From NCBI RefSeq assembly GCF_040689105.1, contig NZ_JBFBVU010000002.1, positions 186,001-250,000 of the forward strand: a stretch of DNA of 64,000 nucleotides. Direction: 5' to 3'. The position numbers were made by a program, and so were the translations under genes. Below the pieces are notes generated by a model. That model was not told the origin of the DNA. It searched no databases and saw only the letters and a program-made list of their open reading frames with translations. The stretch is from Meridianimarinicoccus marinus (lineage in GTDB: Bacteria; Pseudomonadota; Alphaproteobacteria; Rhodobacterales; Rhodobacteraceae). This document shows, one piece after another, positions 16,297 to 25,001 of this stretch (its first letter is position 1; each line of letters begins with the position of its first letter).

Positions 16297-18075
16297 ATGC
16301 CCATCTACACCGCCCCGATCAAGGATCTGCAGTTCGTGCTGCAGGACGTGCTGAACGCCGCCGACAGCGGCATTCCCGGCTATGACGAACTGGAAGCCGA
16401 CTTCACCGCGGCCGTTCTGGAAGAAGCCGGCAAGATCTCGGAACAGGTTCTGGCCCCGCTGAACCTGTCCGGGGATCGGGAAGGATGCCGGTTCGAGAAC
16501 GGTGTGGTTTCGACGCCCAAGGGCTTTGACCAAGCCTTCCAGGTGATGAAAGACGGCGGCTGGACCGCGCTGGATTGCGATCCCGACTATGGCGGCCAGG
16601 GTATGCCCTATGTGCTGGCCACGGCGGTGGGCGAGATGTTCGTCTCGGCCAACATGGCCTTCAACATGTACCAGGGCCTGACCCACGGTGCCTATTCGGC
16701 GATCCACACGCATGGCACGGACGCACAGAAGGCCGCCTATCTGCCCAAGATGGTGTCCTGCGACTGGACCGGCACCATGAACCTGACCGAGCCGCATTGC
16801 GGCACCGATCTGGGCCTGATGCGCACCAGGGCCTTGCCGCAGGATGATGGCACCTACCAGATCACCGGCCAGAAGATCTTCATCTCGGCAGGCGACCATG
16901 ACCTTGCCGAGAACATCATCCATTTGGTGCTGGCCAAGATCCCCGGCGGGCCAGACGGCATCAAGGGCGTGTCGCTGTTCATCGTGCCGAAGGTTCTGGT
17001 GAACGAGGACGGCTCGCTGGGCGCCCGCAACGGCGTTTCGGTCGGCAAGATCGAAGAAAAGATGGGCATCCACGGCAATGCCACCTGCGTCATGAACTAT
17101 GATGCGGCCACTGGCTATTTGCTGGGAGAAGCGCACAAGGGCATGCGCGCCATGTTCACCATGATGAACGAGGCCAGGCTCGGCGTCGGCCTGCAAGGCT
17201 ACGCGGTGGCCGAGGCCGCCTATCAGAACGCGGTGTTCTACGCCAAGGACCGGCTGCAAGGCCGCGCCGTGACCGGCGCGGAAAACCCCGACGGTCCCGC
17301 CGACCCGCTGATCGTGCATCCCGACATCCGCCGCAACCTGATGGACCAGAAGAGCTTTGTCGAAGGCGCCCGCGCCTTCACCCTGTGGGGGGCGCAACTG
17401 ATCGACCGCTCGCACCGCGCCGGTGACGATGCGGCCGAGGACATGATCTCGCTTCTGACCCCGGTGCTGAAGGGCTTCCTGACCGACAAGGGATTCGAAA
17501 TGTCTTCGGCCGCGCAGCAGGTCTATGGCGGCCACGGCTATATCGAGGAATGGGGCATGTCTCAATTCGCCCGAGATGCCCGAATCACCATGATCTACGA
17601 AGGCGCCAACGGCGTGCAGGCGCTGGATCTGGTCGGCCGCAAGCTGCCATCGAAGGGCGGCAAGCCGGTAATGGCCTTCTTCGAGATGGTCAAATCGTTC
17701 CTGAAGGACAACGAGGGCAACGAAGCCCTGAAGGCCGATTTCCTGGACCCGCTGAAAGCCGCCTCGAAGCACCTGCAGGAGGCGGGGATGTATTTCATGG
17801 CGCAGGGCATGAAGAACCCCAACAATGCGCTCGCCGGCTCGTATGACTTCATGCATCTGTTCGGGCATGTCTGCCTGGGGTTGATGTGGGCCCGCATGGC
17901 AAAGGCCGCCCAGGCACAACTGGAGACCGGAGACGGCGACAACGAATTCCTGAAGGCCAAGATCATCACAGGGCGCTACTATATGGCCCGGCAGCTTCCG
18001 ATGACGGCGACCCATCTGGCCCGGATTCAGTCCGGGGCGGCGCCTGTGATGGATCTGGACGAAGCGCACTTCTAG
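16297..18075 (+). CDS. acyl-CoA dehydrogenase (long, C-terminal-domain type)
   Basis: 592 aa, FAD flavoprotein that introduces a trans-2 double bond into acyl-CoA. It is longer than classic 380-aa enzymes and has the extra C-terminal domain (about 465-592). Motifs: MNLTEPHCGTDLGLMRT flavin-binding strand, QVYGGHGYIEEW, and the catalytic base Glu435 in MIYEGANGVQ. This subfamily includes DmdC (3-methylmercaptopropionyl-CoA dehydrogenase of DMSP breakdown) as well as general FadE-like enzymes; sequence alone does not decide. No dmdB or dmdD neighbour is present, which favours fatty-acid use. AGGGAG ribosome site. Confidence 0.93.
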   Translation: MPIYTAPIKDLQFVLQDVLNAADSGIPGYDELEADFTAAVLEEAGKISEQVLAPLNLSGDREGCRFENGVVSTPKGFDQAFQVMKDGGWTALDCDPDYGGQGMPYVLATAVGEMFVSANMAFNMYQGLTHGAYSAIHTHGTDAQKAAYLPKMVSCDWTGTMNLTEPHCGTDLGLMRTRALPQDDGTYQITGQKIFISAGDHDLAENIIHLVLAKIPGGPDGIKGVSLFIVPKVLVNEDGSLGARNGVSVGKIEEKMGIHGNATCVMNYDAATGYLLGEAHKGMRAMFTMMNEARLGVGLQGYAVAEAAYQNAVFYAKDRLQGRAVTGAENPDGPADPLIVHPDIRRNLMDQKSFVEGARAFTLWGAQLIDRSHRAGDDAAEDMISLLTPVLKGFLTDKGFEMSSAAQQVYGGHGYIEEWGMSQFARDARITMIYEGANGVQALDLVGRKLPSKGGKPVMAFFEMVKSFLKDNEGNEALKADFLDPLKAASKHLQEAGMYFMAQGMKNPNNALAGSYDFMHLFGHVCLGLMWARMAKAAQAQLETGDGDNEFLKAKIITGRYYMARQLPMTATHLARIQSGAAPVMDLDEAHF

Positions 18076-18088
18076 AAGCGCGCGGAAG

Positions 18089-18109
18089 AGAGGGGGCGCT
18101 GCCCCCTCT
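18089..18109 (+). terminator. hairpin after acyl-CoA dehydrogenase gene
   Basis: Perfect 9-bp stem AGAGGGGGC/GCCCCCTCT with loop GCT, 14 bp after the stop. No T-run follows, so it may act as a processing or mRNA-stabilising stem rather than an intrinsic terminator; it is followed by the conserved 22-bp element at 18134. Confidence 0.5.
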
Positions 18110-18133
18110 GGACCAGCGGTCCATTCACCCCCG

Positions 18134-18341
18134 GAGTACTTGAGACAAGAAAAAGAGCTGGGTTCAAAGGCCACCCCGCAACCGTGCCAACGCAAGGCAT
18201 CGGTCACCTCGCCGAAGTTGACTCGGTCGCGGGGCTTTTCCTTGTACGGTCATCGGCGCTCCCGCCTGTACCGCGCAGCCAGAATGCGCGCCTTATGGTT
18301 ACCGGTCGGTGAATCGTGACTTTTTCTTGTCAAAAATACTC
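18134..18341. repeat. inverted pair of 22-bp intergenic elements
   Basis: Plus-oriented copy at 18134-18155 and minus-oriented copy at 18320-18341, 19/22 identical, 164 bp between them. The pair flanks unassigned DNA between the acyl-CoA dehydrogenase and GST genes. Confidence 0.6.
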
Positions 18342-18436
18342 ATGCCCGACCGGCCAGAGTCGCGACGCAGCGTTCCGGTGCACAAGTCTTGCACCAGGCA
18401 TCATCCTGCGCCCAGATAGGACAAGGGAGAACTTGC

Positions 18437-19090
18437 ATGACACTTCAATTGCATTGTTTCGGGGAGAGCGGCAACGCCTACAAGGCGGCGCTGGCCCTGC
18501 AGCTTTCTGGGCTCGAATGGGAGCCTATCTTTGTTGATTTCTTCAACGGAGCCGCGCGTTCGGCGGCGTATCGTGAAGAGATCAACCCGATGGGCGAGGC
18601 GCCGGTTCTGGTCGATGGCCCGTTCCGACTGTCGCAATCCGGGGCGATCCAGCAGTTTGTTGTCGAACGCAGCGGCGCGCTGGGCGGACGGGAGGAGGAT
18701 CGTTTCGAGGTTCTGCGCTGGCAATTCTGGGACAATCACCGGATGTCGAGCCAGGCCGGCATGACCCGCTTCCTCTGCAACTACTTGTCGGAAGAAAGAC
18801 GCGCGGCCATGGGCGATGTGATCGCTTTCAACCAGGCGCGCCTGTTGTCGGCCTTGCAGGTTCTCGACCACCATCTGGCCACCCGCGACTGGGTGGTGGG
18901 CGACGGGGTGACCATCGCCGATCTCAGTTGTTGCGGCTACCTGTACTACCCCGAACCTTACGGCTTCATCCGCAAGGATCACCCGCATATCGACGCCTGG
19001 CTGGACCGCATCGCCGCCCTGCCCGGCTGGAAGCACCCTTATGACCTGATGCCGCCCGCGCGGCCCGAGAACCAGAAAGGACCGGCCTGA
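18437..19090 (+). CDS. glutathione S-transferase family protein
   Basis: 217 aa. N-terminal thioredoxin-like domain (QLHCFGESGNAYKAALAL, NPMGEAPVL with the cis-Pro, QSGAIQQFV with the glutathione-gamma-Glu Ser) and C-terminal helical domain (VVGDGVTIADLSCCGYLYY, the conserved N-capping box). Substrate unknown. Start ATG 18437 has AAGGGAGA upstream. The stop overlaps the thiolase start (TGATG), so the GST is translated with beta-oxidation enzymes; a role in handling a reactive enone or thiol product is possible but unproven. Confidence 0.9.
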   Translation: MTLQLHCFGESGNAYKAALALQLSGLEWEPIFVDFFNGAARSAAYREEINPMGEAPVLVDGPFRLSQSGAIQQFVVERSGALGGREEDRFEVLRWQFWDNHRMSSQAGMTRFLCNYLSEERRAAMGDVIAFNQARLLSALQVLDHHLATRDWVVGDGVTIADLSCCGYLYYPEPYGFIRKDHPHIDAWLDRIAALPGWKHPYDLMPPARPENQKGPA

Positions 19091-20301
19091 TGACCGATGC
19101 CTATATCTATGACGCTGTCCGAACCCCGCGCGGCAAGGGCCGCAAGGACGGCGCGCTGCACGAGGTGACCTCGGCGCGGCTGTCCGCGCAGATCCTGAAC
19201 GCGGTGAAGGCGCGCTCGGGACTGGACACCACCGAGATCGAGGACGTGATCTGGGGCAATGTCACCCAGGTGGGCGAACAGGGCGGCTGCCTTGCGCGCA
19301 CCGCCGTGCTGGCCTCGGAGTTTGCCGAGAGCGTGCCGGGCCTGTCGATCAACCGCTTCTGCGCCAGCGGCATGGAGGCCGTGAATCTGGCCGCCAACCA
19401 GGTCAGGGGCGGCGCCGGCCGCGCTTATGTGGCCGGCGGGGTCGAGATGATGGGCCGGGTTGCCATGGGCTCCGACGGGGCGGCGATTGCCGTCGATCCG
19501 TCGATCGCCATGGAGACCTATTTCGTACCGCAGGGTATCTCGGCCGATATCATCGCCACCGAATACGGGTTTTCCCGCGATGACGCCGACGCGCTGGCGG
19601 TGGAATCCCAACGCCGCGCCAAGATCGCCTGGGACGAGGGCCGCTTTGCGCGCTCGGTGGTGCCGGTGACCGACCGCAACGGGCTGACCATCCTTGACCA
19701 CGACGAATACATGCGGCCCGGCACCGACATGCAGAGCCTTGGCGGACTGAAGCCCGCCTTCAAGGACATGGGTGAGGTCATGCCCGGCTTCGATCAGGTG
19801 GCGCTGATGAAATACCCGCATCTGGAGCGGATCGCGCATATCCACCACGCCGGCAACAGCTCGGGCATCGTGGATGGGGCGGCGGCGGTTTTGATCGGCA
19901 ACAAGGCCTTCGGCGAGGCCCACGGCCTGACACCCCGCGCCCGCATCCGGGCCACCGCCAAGATCGGCACCGATCCCACCATCATGCTGACCGGCCCGGT
20001 GCCGGTGACCGAGAAGATCCTGCGCGAGAGCGGGTTGAGCATCGGCGACATCGACCTGTTCGAGGTCAACGAGGCCTTCGCCTCGGTGGTGCTGCGCTTC
20101 CTGCAGGCCTTCGACGCCGATCCGGCGAAGGTCAATGTCAACGGCGGCTCCATCGCCATGGGCCATCCGCTGGGCGCCACCGGGGCCATCATCATCGGCA
20201 CCCTGCTGGACGAGTTGGAGCGGCAGGACAAGGAACTTGGCCTTGCCACCCTGTGCATCGCCTCGGGCATGGGTGCCGCCACCGTGATCGAACGGGTCTG
20301 A
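19090..20301 (+). CDS. acetyl-CoA acyltransferase / acetyltransferase (thiolase)
   Basis: 403 aa thiolase. The acyl-binding nucleophile is Cys91 (NRFCASGMEAV), His359 in MGHPLGATGA and the base Cys389 in LCIASGMGAA complete the active site. In this operon it probably performs the last thiolytic step of beta-oxidation, matching FadJ at 21828. Whether it prefers acetoacetyl-CoA or longer 3-ketoacyl-CoA cannot be read from sequence. Coupled to the GST by a TGATG overlap. Confidence 0.94.
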   Translation: MTDAYIYDAVRTPRGKGRKDGALHEVTSARLSAQILNAVKARSGLDTTEIEDVIWGNVTQVGEQGGCLARTAVLASEFAESVPGLSINRFCASGMEAVNLAANQVRGGAGRAYVAGGVEMMGRVAMGSDGAAIAVDPSIAMETYFVPQGISADIIATEYGFSRDDADALAVESQRRAKIAWDEGRFARSVVPVTDRNGLTILDHDEYMRPGTDMQSLGGLKPAFKDMGEVMPGFDQVALMKYPHLERIAHIHHAGNSSGIVDGAAAVLIGNKAFGEAHGLTPRARIRATAKIGTDPTIMLTGPVPVTEKILRESGLSIGDIDLFEVNEAFASVVLRFLQAFDADPAKVNVNGGSIAMGHPLGATGAIIIGTLLDELERQDKELGLATLCIASGMGAATVIERV

Positions 20302-20304
20302 GCC

Positions 20305-20796
20305 ATGGACGGCGCCGCTGCGACCCCCACCGAAATCGTCCAGACCTGGCTGGACCGTGTGTCCGACACCTTCTTCCGGGATGATTTCGACGGCTTCGCG
20401 GCGGCGATCGACCTGCCTTTCGTGCTGACCACGCAGGCAAGCCGCACGGTATTGACCAGCCGCGACGACTTGCGCGCCGGTTTCGACGCCTGGGTGAAGA
20501 TGATCCGCGGCCACCGCGCCACGCATCTGATCCGCACGGCCCGCGAGGTGCAACAGATCACGCCCAACCTGATCACCGCCACCTATGACAGCGAAATGCT
20601 GCGCAATGGCACGCGGCTGGTGCCCGGTTTCAGCTCGTGGATGATGCTGGTCCGGCGCGACGGGGTCTGGCGATCGGACCAGCTGATCAGCGGTATCGTC
20701 AACGCCAGCTATCCGTTCAGCCTTTTGAAGGTCGACCCCACTGCCCCGGCGCCGGACCCGTGCAGCATCCCAAAGCCGCCCGCGCCCGACGCCTGA
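20305..20796 (+). CDS. NTF2/SnoaL-like small protein
   Basis: 163 aa. The pattern EIVQTWLDRVSDTFFRDDFDGFAAAIDLPFVL followed by a beta-rich stretch (LITATYDSEM, SWMMLVRRDGVWRSDQLI) is that of the NTF2-like cone fold. No catalytic residues can be assigned. Starts 4 bp after the thiolase stop and is followed 18 bp later by the first cupin, so it belongs to the same operon. Confidence 0.7.
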   Translation: MDGAAATPTEIVQTWLDRVSDTFFRDDFDGFAAAIDLPFVLTTQASRTVLTSRDDLRAGFDAWVKMIRGHRATHLIRTAREVQQITPNLITATYDSEMLRNGTRLVPGFSSWMMLVRRDGVWRSDQLISGIVNASYPFSLLKVDPTAPAPDPCSIPKPPAPDA

Positions 20797-20813
20797 TCCC
20801 CAAGGAGCCTCCC

Positions 20814-21290
20814 GTGCCAAAGATCGATCCCGCCACCGTCCCACTGAAGACCGGCTCCATCTATCCCGCGCCTTACGATGCGCAGATGGCGGGACGCAGT
20901 TCGCTGCGGCTGGGCCAGGCCGGGGGGCTGACGCAGTTCGGCGTCAACCTGGTGATCCTGCAACCCGGCGCGCGATCCTCGTTGCGCCACTGGCACCTGA
21001 ACGAGGATGAGTTCGTGATGGTGCTGGAAGGGGATCTGACCCTGGTCGACGATGACGGCGAAACCGCCATGGGGCCGGGCGACTGCGCGGCATTTCCGGC
21101 GGGCGATGCCAATGGCCATTGTTTCGTCAACCGGTCCGAGGCTGAGGGCCGGTTCCTGGTGGTGGGCAGCAAGGCCCCGCACGAGGTGGCGACCTATTCC
21201 GACATCGACCTGAAGGTGACGATGGCCGAGGGCACCGCAACATTCACCCGCAAGGATGGGTCCCCCTACGCCGACAAAGGGAACGGATGA
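20814..21290 (+). CDS. cupin domain protein (first of a pair)
   Basis: 158 aa. GTG start 20814 with AAGGAG 7 bp upstream; a longer frame exists but reads into the previous gene. Single cupin: metal motif 1 HWHLNEDEFVMVLEG (two His and Glu), motif 2 PGDCAAFPAGDANGHCFVN with the last His. N-terminal KTGSIYPAPYDAQMAGRS precedes the barrel. 45-50% similar by eye to the next gene, with which it overlaps by 4 bp. No function is established for such stand-alone cupins; metal-dependent isomerase, dioxygenase or binding roles are possible. Confidence 0.85.
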   Translation: MPKIDPATVPLKTGSIYPAPYDAQMAGRSSLRLGQAGGLTQFGVNLVILQPGARSSLRHWHLNEDEFVMVLEGDLTLVDDDGETAMGPGDCAAFPAGDANGHCFVNRSEAEGRFLVVGSKAPHEVATYSDIDLKVTMAEGTATFTRKDGSPYADKGNG

Positions 21291-21739
21291 TGCCGAAACT
21301 TGATCTGAATGCCCTGCCCCGCGAGCAGGCCCCGCCGCACTGGAACCCGATGAGCTGGATGACCCTGGGGGATCCGGGCGGGCTGTCGCAGTTCGGCGTG
21401 GCGCTGGAAACGCTCGAACCGGGCAGCCGCAGCAGCGATCCGCACTGGCACGAGAGTGAAGACGAATTCCTGTTCGTTCTGTCCGGTGAGGTGACGCTGT
21501 GCGAAGACACCGGCGACACCCTGTTGCATCCCGGCGATGCGGCGGCCTTTCCGGCAGGCACCCCGCTGGGGCACTGTCTGGTGAACCGTTCGGGCGCTCC
21601 GGCGACCTATCTGATCGTCGGCACGCGCGCCGCCCATGACCGGGTGCATTACACCACGCTCGACAAGATCCGCACGCGGGCAAACGGGATCGAGACCCTG
21701 ACCCGCCGTGACGGCACCGTTCTGGAACCGGAGCTGTGA
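21287..21739 (+). CDS. cupin domain protein (second of a pair)
   Basis: 150 aa paralogue of the preceding cupin. Motif 1 DPHWHESEDEFLFVLSGE and motif 2 PGDAAAFPAGTPLGHCLVN hold the metal-binding His and Glu residues; both copies therefore look active. The start is ATG 21287 or the next ATG at 21290 within ATGATG, overlapping the previous stop. The C-terminal half (DRVHYTTLDKIRTRANGIETLTRRDG) differs from copy one. A 88-bp gap then leads to the FadJ gene. Confidence 0.85.
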   Translation: MMPKLDLNALPREQAPPHWNPMSWMTLGDPGGLSQFGVALETLEPGSRSSDPHWHESEDEFLFVLSGEVTLCEDTGDTLLHPGDAAAFPAGTPLGHCLVNRSGAPATYLIVGTRAAHDRVHYTTLDKIRTRANGIETLTRRDGTVLEPEL

Positions 21740-21827
21740 CGCCGCGCATCCCTGCCCTGTCCACGGAAACTCAACACGGCAACGACTTGTTGCAGATACA
21801 GAAGACTGCTCCCGGAGGAGACCTCAG

Positions 21828-24035
21828 ATGACCGATTTCACCTATGACGTGGACGCCGAAGGCGTCGCCACCATCACCTGGGACGTGCCCGGAAAATCCA
21901 TGAACGTCATGAGCCTTGACGGACTGGCCGAACTGGAGGGGTTCATCGACCAGGCGCTGGCCGACGACGCGGTCAAGGGCGTGATCCTGACCTCGGGCAA
22001 GGACAGTTTCGCCGCCGGGATGGATCTGAACATCATTGCGCAGATGAAAGCCTCGGCCGGGGACAATCCGGCGCAGGGGCTGATGGACGGGCTGACCCGC
22101 ATCCACGCCATGCTGCGCAAGATCGAACGCGCGGGCATGGACCCCAAGACCCTGAAGGGCGGCAAGCCCATCGTCGCGGCGCTGCCCGGCACCGGGCTGG
22201 GGCTGGGCTATGAGATCCCGCTGGCCTGCCACCGGATCATCGTGGCCGACAATCCCAAGGCCAAGATCGGCCTGCCCGAGATCATGGTCGGCATCTTCCC
22301 CGGTGCGGGCGGCACCACCCGGCTGTCGCGCAAGCTGGGCGCGATGGCGGCGGCGCCCTTCCTGCTGGAGGGCAAGCTGTCGGATCCCAAGCGCGCCAAA
22401 TCGGCCGGCCTGATCGACGACGTGGTCCCGATGGCCGACCTGTTGGACGAAGCCCGCAACTGGGTGCTGTCGGCCAGCGACAAGGACATCGTGAAACCCT
22501 GGGACCAGAAGGGCTGGAAGATGCCCGGCGGCGCGCCCTATCACCCGGCGGGTTTCATGACCTTCGTCGGCGCCTCGGCGATGGTCAACGGCAAGACCAA
22601 GGGCGTCTACCCGGCGGCCAAGGCGCTGCTGTCGGCGGTCTATGAAGGCGCACTGGTGCCATTTGACACCGCCATCAGGATCGAATCCCGCTGGTTCACC
22701 AGCGTCCTGTTGAACCCGTCTTCCACCGCGATGATCCGCTCGCTCTTCATCAACAAGGAGGCGCTGGAGAAAGGTGCCAACCGGCCCGATGCGCCGGACC
22801 AGAAGGTGAAGAAGCTGGGCGTCATCGGCGCGGGCATGATGGGCGCGGGCATTGCCTATGTCTCGGCGCAGGCCGGGATCGAGGTGGTGCTGATCGACCA
22901 GACACAGGAGTCCGCGGATCGCGGCAAGGCCTATTCCGAGGGGCTGCTGGACAAGGGCATCAAGCGCCGCAAGGTGACGGAACAGAAGAAGGCGCAGGTG
23001 CTGGGCCGGATCACCGCCACCCCCGATTTCGCCGCGCTGGCGGGCTGTGATCTGGTGGTCGAGGCGGTGTTCGAAGACCCCAAGGTCAAGGCCGAAACCA
23101 CCGCGCGGGCCGAGGCGCATCTGCCCGCCGACGCGATCTTCGCCACCAACACCTCGACCCTGCCGATCACCGAACTGGCCAAGGCCAGCCGGTCGCCAGA
23201 GCAGTTCATCGGCATCCATTTCTTCTCGCCGGTGGACAAGATGCTGCTGGTCGAGATCATCAAGGGGGCGCAGACCGGCGACCGGGCCGTCGCCAAGGCG
23301 CTGGATTTCGTGCGCCAGATCCGCAAGACGCCGATCGTGGTCAACGACGCGCGCTATTTCTACGCCAACCGCTGCATCCTGCCCTACACCAACGAAGGCA
23401 TCCGCATGGTCCGCGAAGGGGTCGCCCCGGCCCTGATCGAAAACGCCGCCAAGCTGGTGGGAATGCCGCTGGGCCCGCTGCAACTGACCGACGAGGTGTC
23501 CATCGACCTTGGCGCCAAGATCGCCCGCGCCACCCGCGCCGCCATGGGCGACGCCTATCCCGATGCCGATGTGGACGAGGTCGTGTTCTGGCTGGAAGAC
23601 GAGGGTCGTTTGGGCCGCAAGGCCAACGCGGGCTTCTACGCCTATGACGACGCCGGCAAGCGCACCGGCCTGTGGGAGGGTCTGGCCGCGAAATACCCGC
23701 GTGCCGACGCCCAGCCCGAACTGACCGAGGTGCAGCACCGTCTGCTGATGATGCAGGCGCTGGAAGCGGTGCGGGCGTTCGAGGAGGGCGTGCTGATGGA
23801 CATCCGCGAAGGCGATGTGGCGGGGATCCTCGGCTGGGGCTTCGCGCCGTGGTCCGGCGGCCCGATCAGCTGGCTCGACATCCTTGGCGCGGCACGGGCG
23901 GTCGAGATCTGCGATCGGCTGGAAGCGGCCCATGGCGCCCGCTTCCGTGCGCCTGCGCTGCTGCGCGATCTGGCCGACAGCGGCGAGACCTTCTATGGCC
24001 GGTATGGCGATGGAAAGGCCCTCGCCGCCGCTTGA
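21828..24035 (+). CDS. 3-hydroxyacyl-CoA dehydrogenase / enoyl-CoA hydratase (FadJ/FadB type)
   Basis: 735 aa bifunctional beta-oxidation enzyme. Residues 1-190 form an enoyl-CoA hydratase (crotonase) domain with the LTSGKDSFAAGMDL oxyanion loop and LPEIMVGIFPGAGGT bearing the catalytic Glu. From about 326 a Rossmann domain starts KKLGVIGAGMMGAGIAY, and the dehydrogenase part carries the FIGIHFFSPVDKM His and the C-terminal domain. ATG 21828 follows CGGAGGAG; a longer frame upstream has no ribosome site. Together with the dehydrogenase at 16297 and thiolase at 19090 it completes one full beta-oxidation cycle. Confidence 0.95.
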   Translation: MTDFTYDVDAEGVATITWDVPGKSMNVMSLDGLAELEGFIDQALADDAVKGVILTSGKDSFAAGMDLNIIAQMKASAGDNPAQGLMDGLTRIHAMLRKIERAGMDPKTLKGGKPIVAALPGTGLGLGYEIPLACHRIIVADNPKAKIGLPEIMVGIFPGAGGTTRLSRKLGAMAAAPFLLEGKLSDPKRAKSAGLIDDVVPMADLLDEARNWVLSASDKDIVKPWDQKGWKMPGGAPYHPAGFMTFVGASAMVNGKTKGVYPAAKALLSAVYEGALVPFDTAIRIESRWFTSVLLNPSSTAMIRSLFINKEALEKGANRPDAPDQKVKKLGVIGAGMMGAGIAYVSAQAGIEVVLIDQTQESADRGKAYSEGLLDKGIKRRKVTEQKKAQVLGRITATPDFAALAGCDLVVEAVFEDPKVKAETTARAEAHLPADAIFATNTSTLPITELAKASRSPEQFIGIHFFSPVDKMLLVEIIKGAQTGDRAVAKALDFVRQIRKTPIVVNDARYFYANRCILPYTNEGIRMVREGVAPALIENAAKLVGMPLGPLQLTDEVSIDLGAKIARATRAAMGDAYPDADVDEVVFWLEDEGRLGRKANAGFYAYDDAGKRTGLWEGLAAKYPRADAQPELTEVQHRLLMMQALEAVRAFEEGVLMDIREGDVAGILGWGFAPWSGGPISWLDILGAARAVEICDRLEAAHGARFRAPALLRDLADSGETFYGRYGDGKALAAA

Positions 24036-24044
24036 GGAGCGCCC

Positions 24045-25001
24045 ATGCCCGCCACGCCCCCCGCTGCACTGCCCCGCCTCGGCTGGAGCCTTGTTCTGAG
24101 GATCGCGGCGGGGCTTCTGGTGCCGATCCTGCTGACCTTGACCTTTACCCCCGAGGCCTCGCTGGCGGCGGTCGGCGGGGCGCTTCTGGGCGCGGTCGGC
24201 AGCCTTGTGGGCAGTTCGCGCCGCAGCCTTCTGGGCGCGGCGGTGCTGCTGGGGCTGTTGGGGCTGGATCACTGGCTTCCGGGCAGCTTCGGCCTGTTGC
24301 CCATCGCCCTGATCCTTGCCCTTGCCGCCGGGGTTGAGAGCGCAACCACCGGCGGGCGCAGCCTGACCATGGCCCTGTTCGGCGCCGTGATGCTGGCCGG
24401 CGCGGTCTTTCGCGACGGCGCGGCCCCGTCAACGGCCGCCATGGTCTTTGCCGCCAGCCTTGTCTACGGCGCGCTTCTGGCGGTGACGCTGAACCTGCAC
24501 GGGCGCGCGGCCCTGCCCGCCAATTCCGCGCGGGGCGGGATCGAACAGGCGGTGTTTCTGTGTGCCGGGTTGCTGCTGACCCAGGCCCTCATGGCCGGGT
24601 TTGACACCACCCAAGCGCTGTGGACCGCGCAGATGTTCGTGATGCGGGCCATGGCCTCGCCGGACCTGAGCCCGCGCCGTAGCCTGCAATATGTGGCCGG
24701 GGCGGCGATCGGTGCCGGGCTGGCCGCGGCCTGGCAGGAGCTGGGCCTGACCGCCGAGATCCCTTGGCTGCGCTTGCTGCTGGCGGCGGTGTTCCTGCTG
24801 CTGGGGCTTCGCTATGCCATCGCCGCGCGGGTGTTCTCGGCGGCGGCGCTGACGCTGGCGGTGCTGCTGTCCTCGGCGGCAACACCGGGTCAGGCGCTGA
24901 TCCGGTTCGAGGCCGCCGGGCTCAGCGCGCTTCTGGCCCTGTTGCTGCTTCTGGCATTGCAGGTGCTGGGGGCGTGGCTGTGGCGGCCCCGCGATCCCTG
25001 A
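24045..25001 (+). CDS. FUSC-like integral membrane protein
   Basis: 318 aa with about nine to ten hydrophobic helices and very short loops, rich in Leu, Ala and Gly. Two similar six-helix halves seem to be present (GGALLGAVGSLVGSSRR and VAGAAIGAGLAAAWQEL), as in fusaric-acid-resistance (FUSC) and related exporter proteins. Substrate unknown; family call is tentative. ATG 24045 follows TTGAGGAGC, which overlaps the stop of FadJ, so it may be co-transcribed. Its 3' end overlaps the convergent EamA gene by 80 bp. Confidence 0.6.
   Translation: MPATPPAALPRLGWSLVLRIAAGLLVPILLTLTFTPEASLAAVGGALLGAVGSLVGSSRRSLLGAAVLLGLLGLDHWLPGSFGLLPIALILALAAGVESATTGGRSLTMALFGAVMLAGAVFRDGAAPSTAAMVFAASLVYGALLAVTLNLHGRAALPANSARGGIEQAVFLCAGLLLTQALMAGFDTTQALWTAQMFVMRAMASPDLSPRRSLQYVAGAAIGAGLAAAWQELGLTAEIPWLRLLLAAVFLLLGLRYAIAARVFSAAALTLAVLLSSAATPGQALIRFEAAGLSALLALLLLLALQVLGAWLWRPRDP

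Larger units (their letters stand above)
18076..18436. other. 361-bp intergenic region with inverted copies of a short conserved element
   Basis: No gene is seen. It holds a strong hairpin at 18089-18109 and a 22-bp element GAGTACTTGAGACAAGAAAAAG at 18134-18155. A second copy in reverse orientation lies at 18320-18341 (read on the minus strand GAGTATTTTTGACAAGAAAAAG), 19 of 22 bases identical. Such GGAGTATTT...CAAGAAAAAG tails next to GC-rich hairpins recur between genes in Rhodobacteraceae to my recollection. The ribosome site AAGGGAGA of the GST gene closes the region. Confidence 0.6.

Noticed and set aside
21771..24272. 833-codon open frame on the minus strand
   Set aside because: Antisense to FadJ, no recognisable domain, His/Gln-rich.
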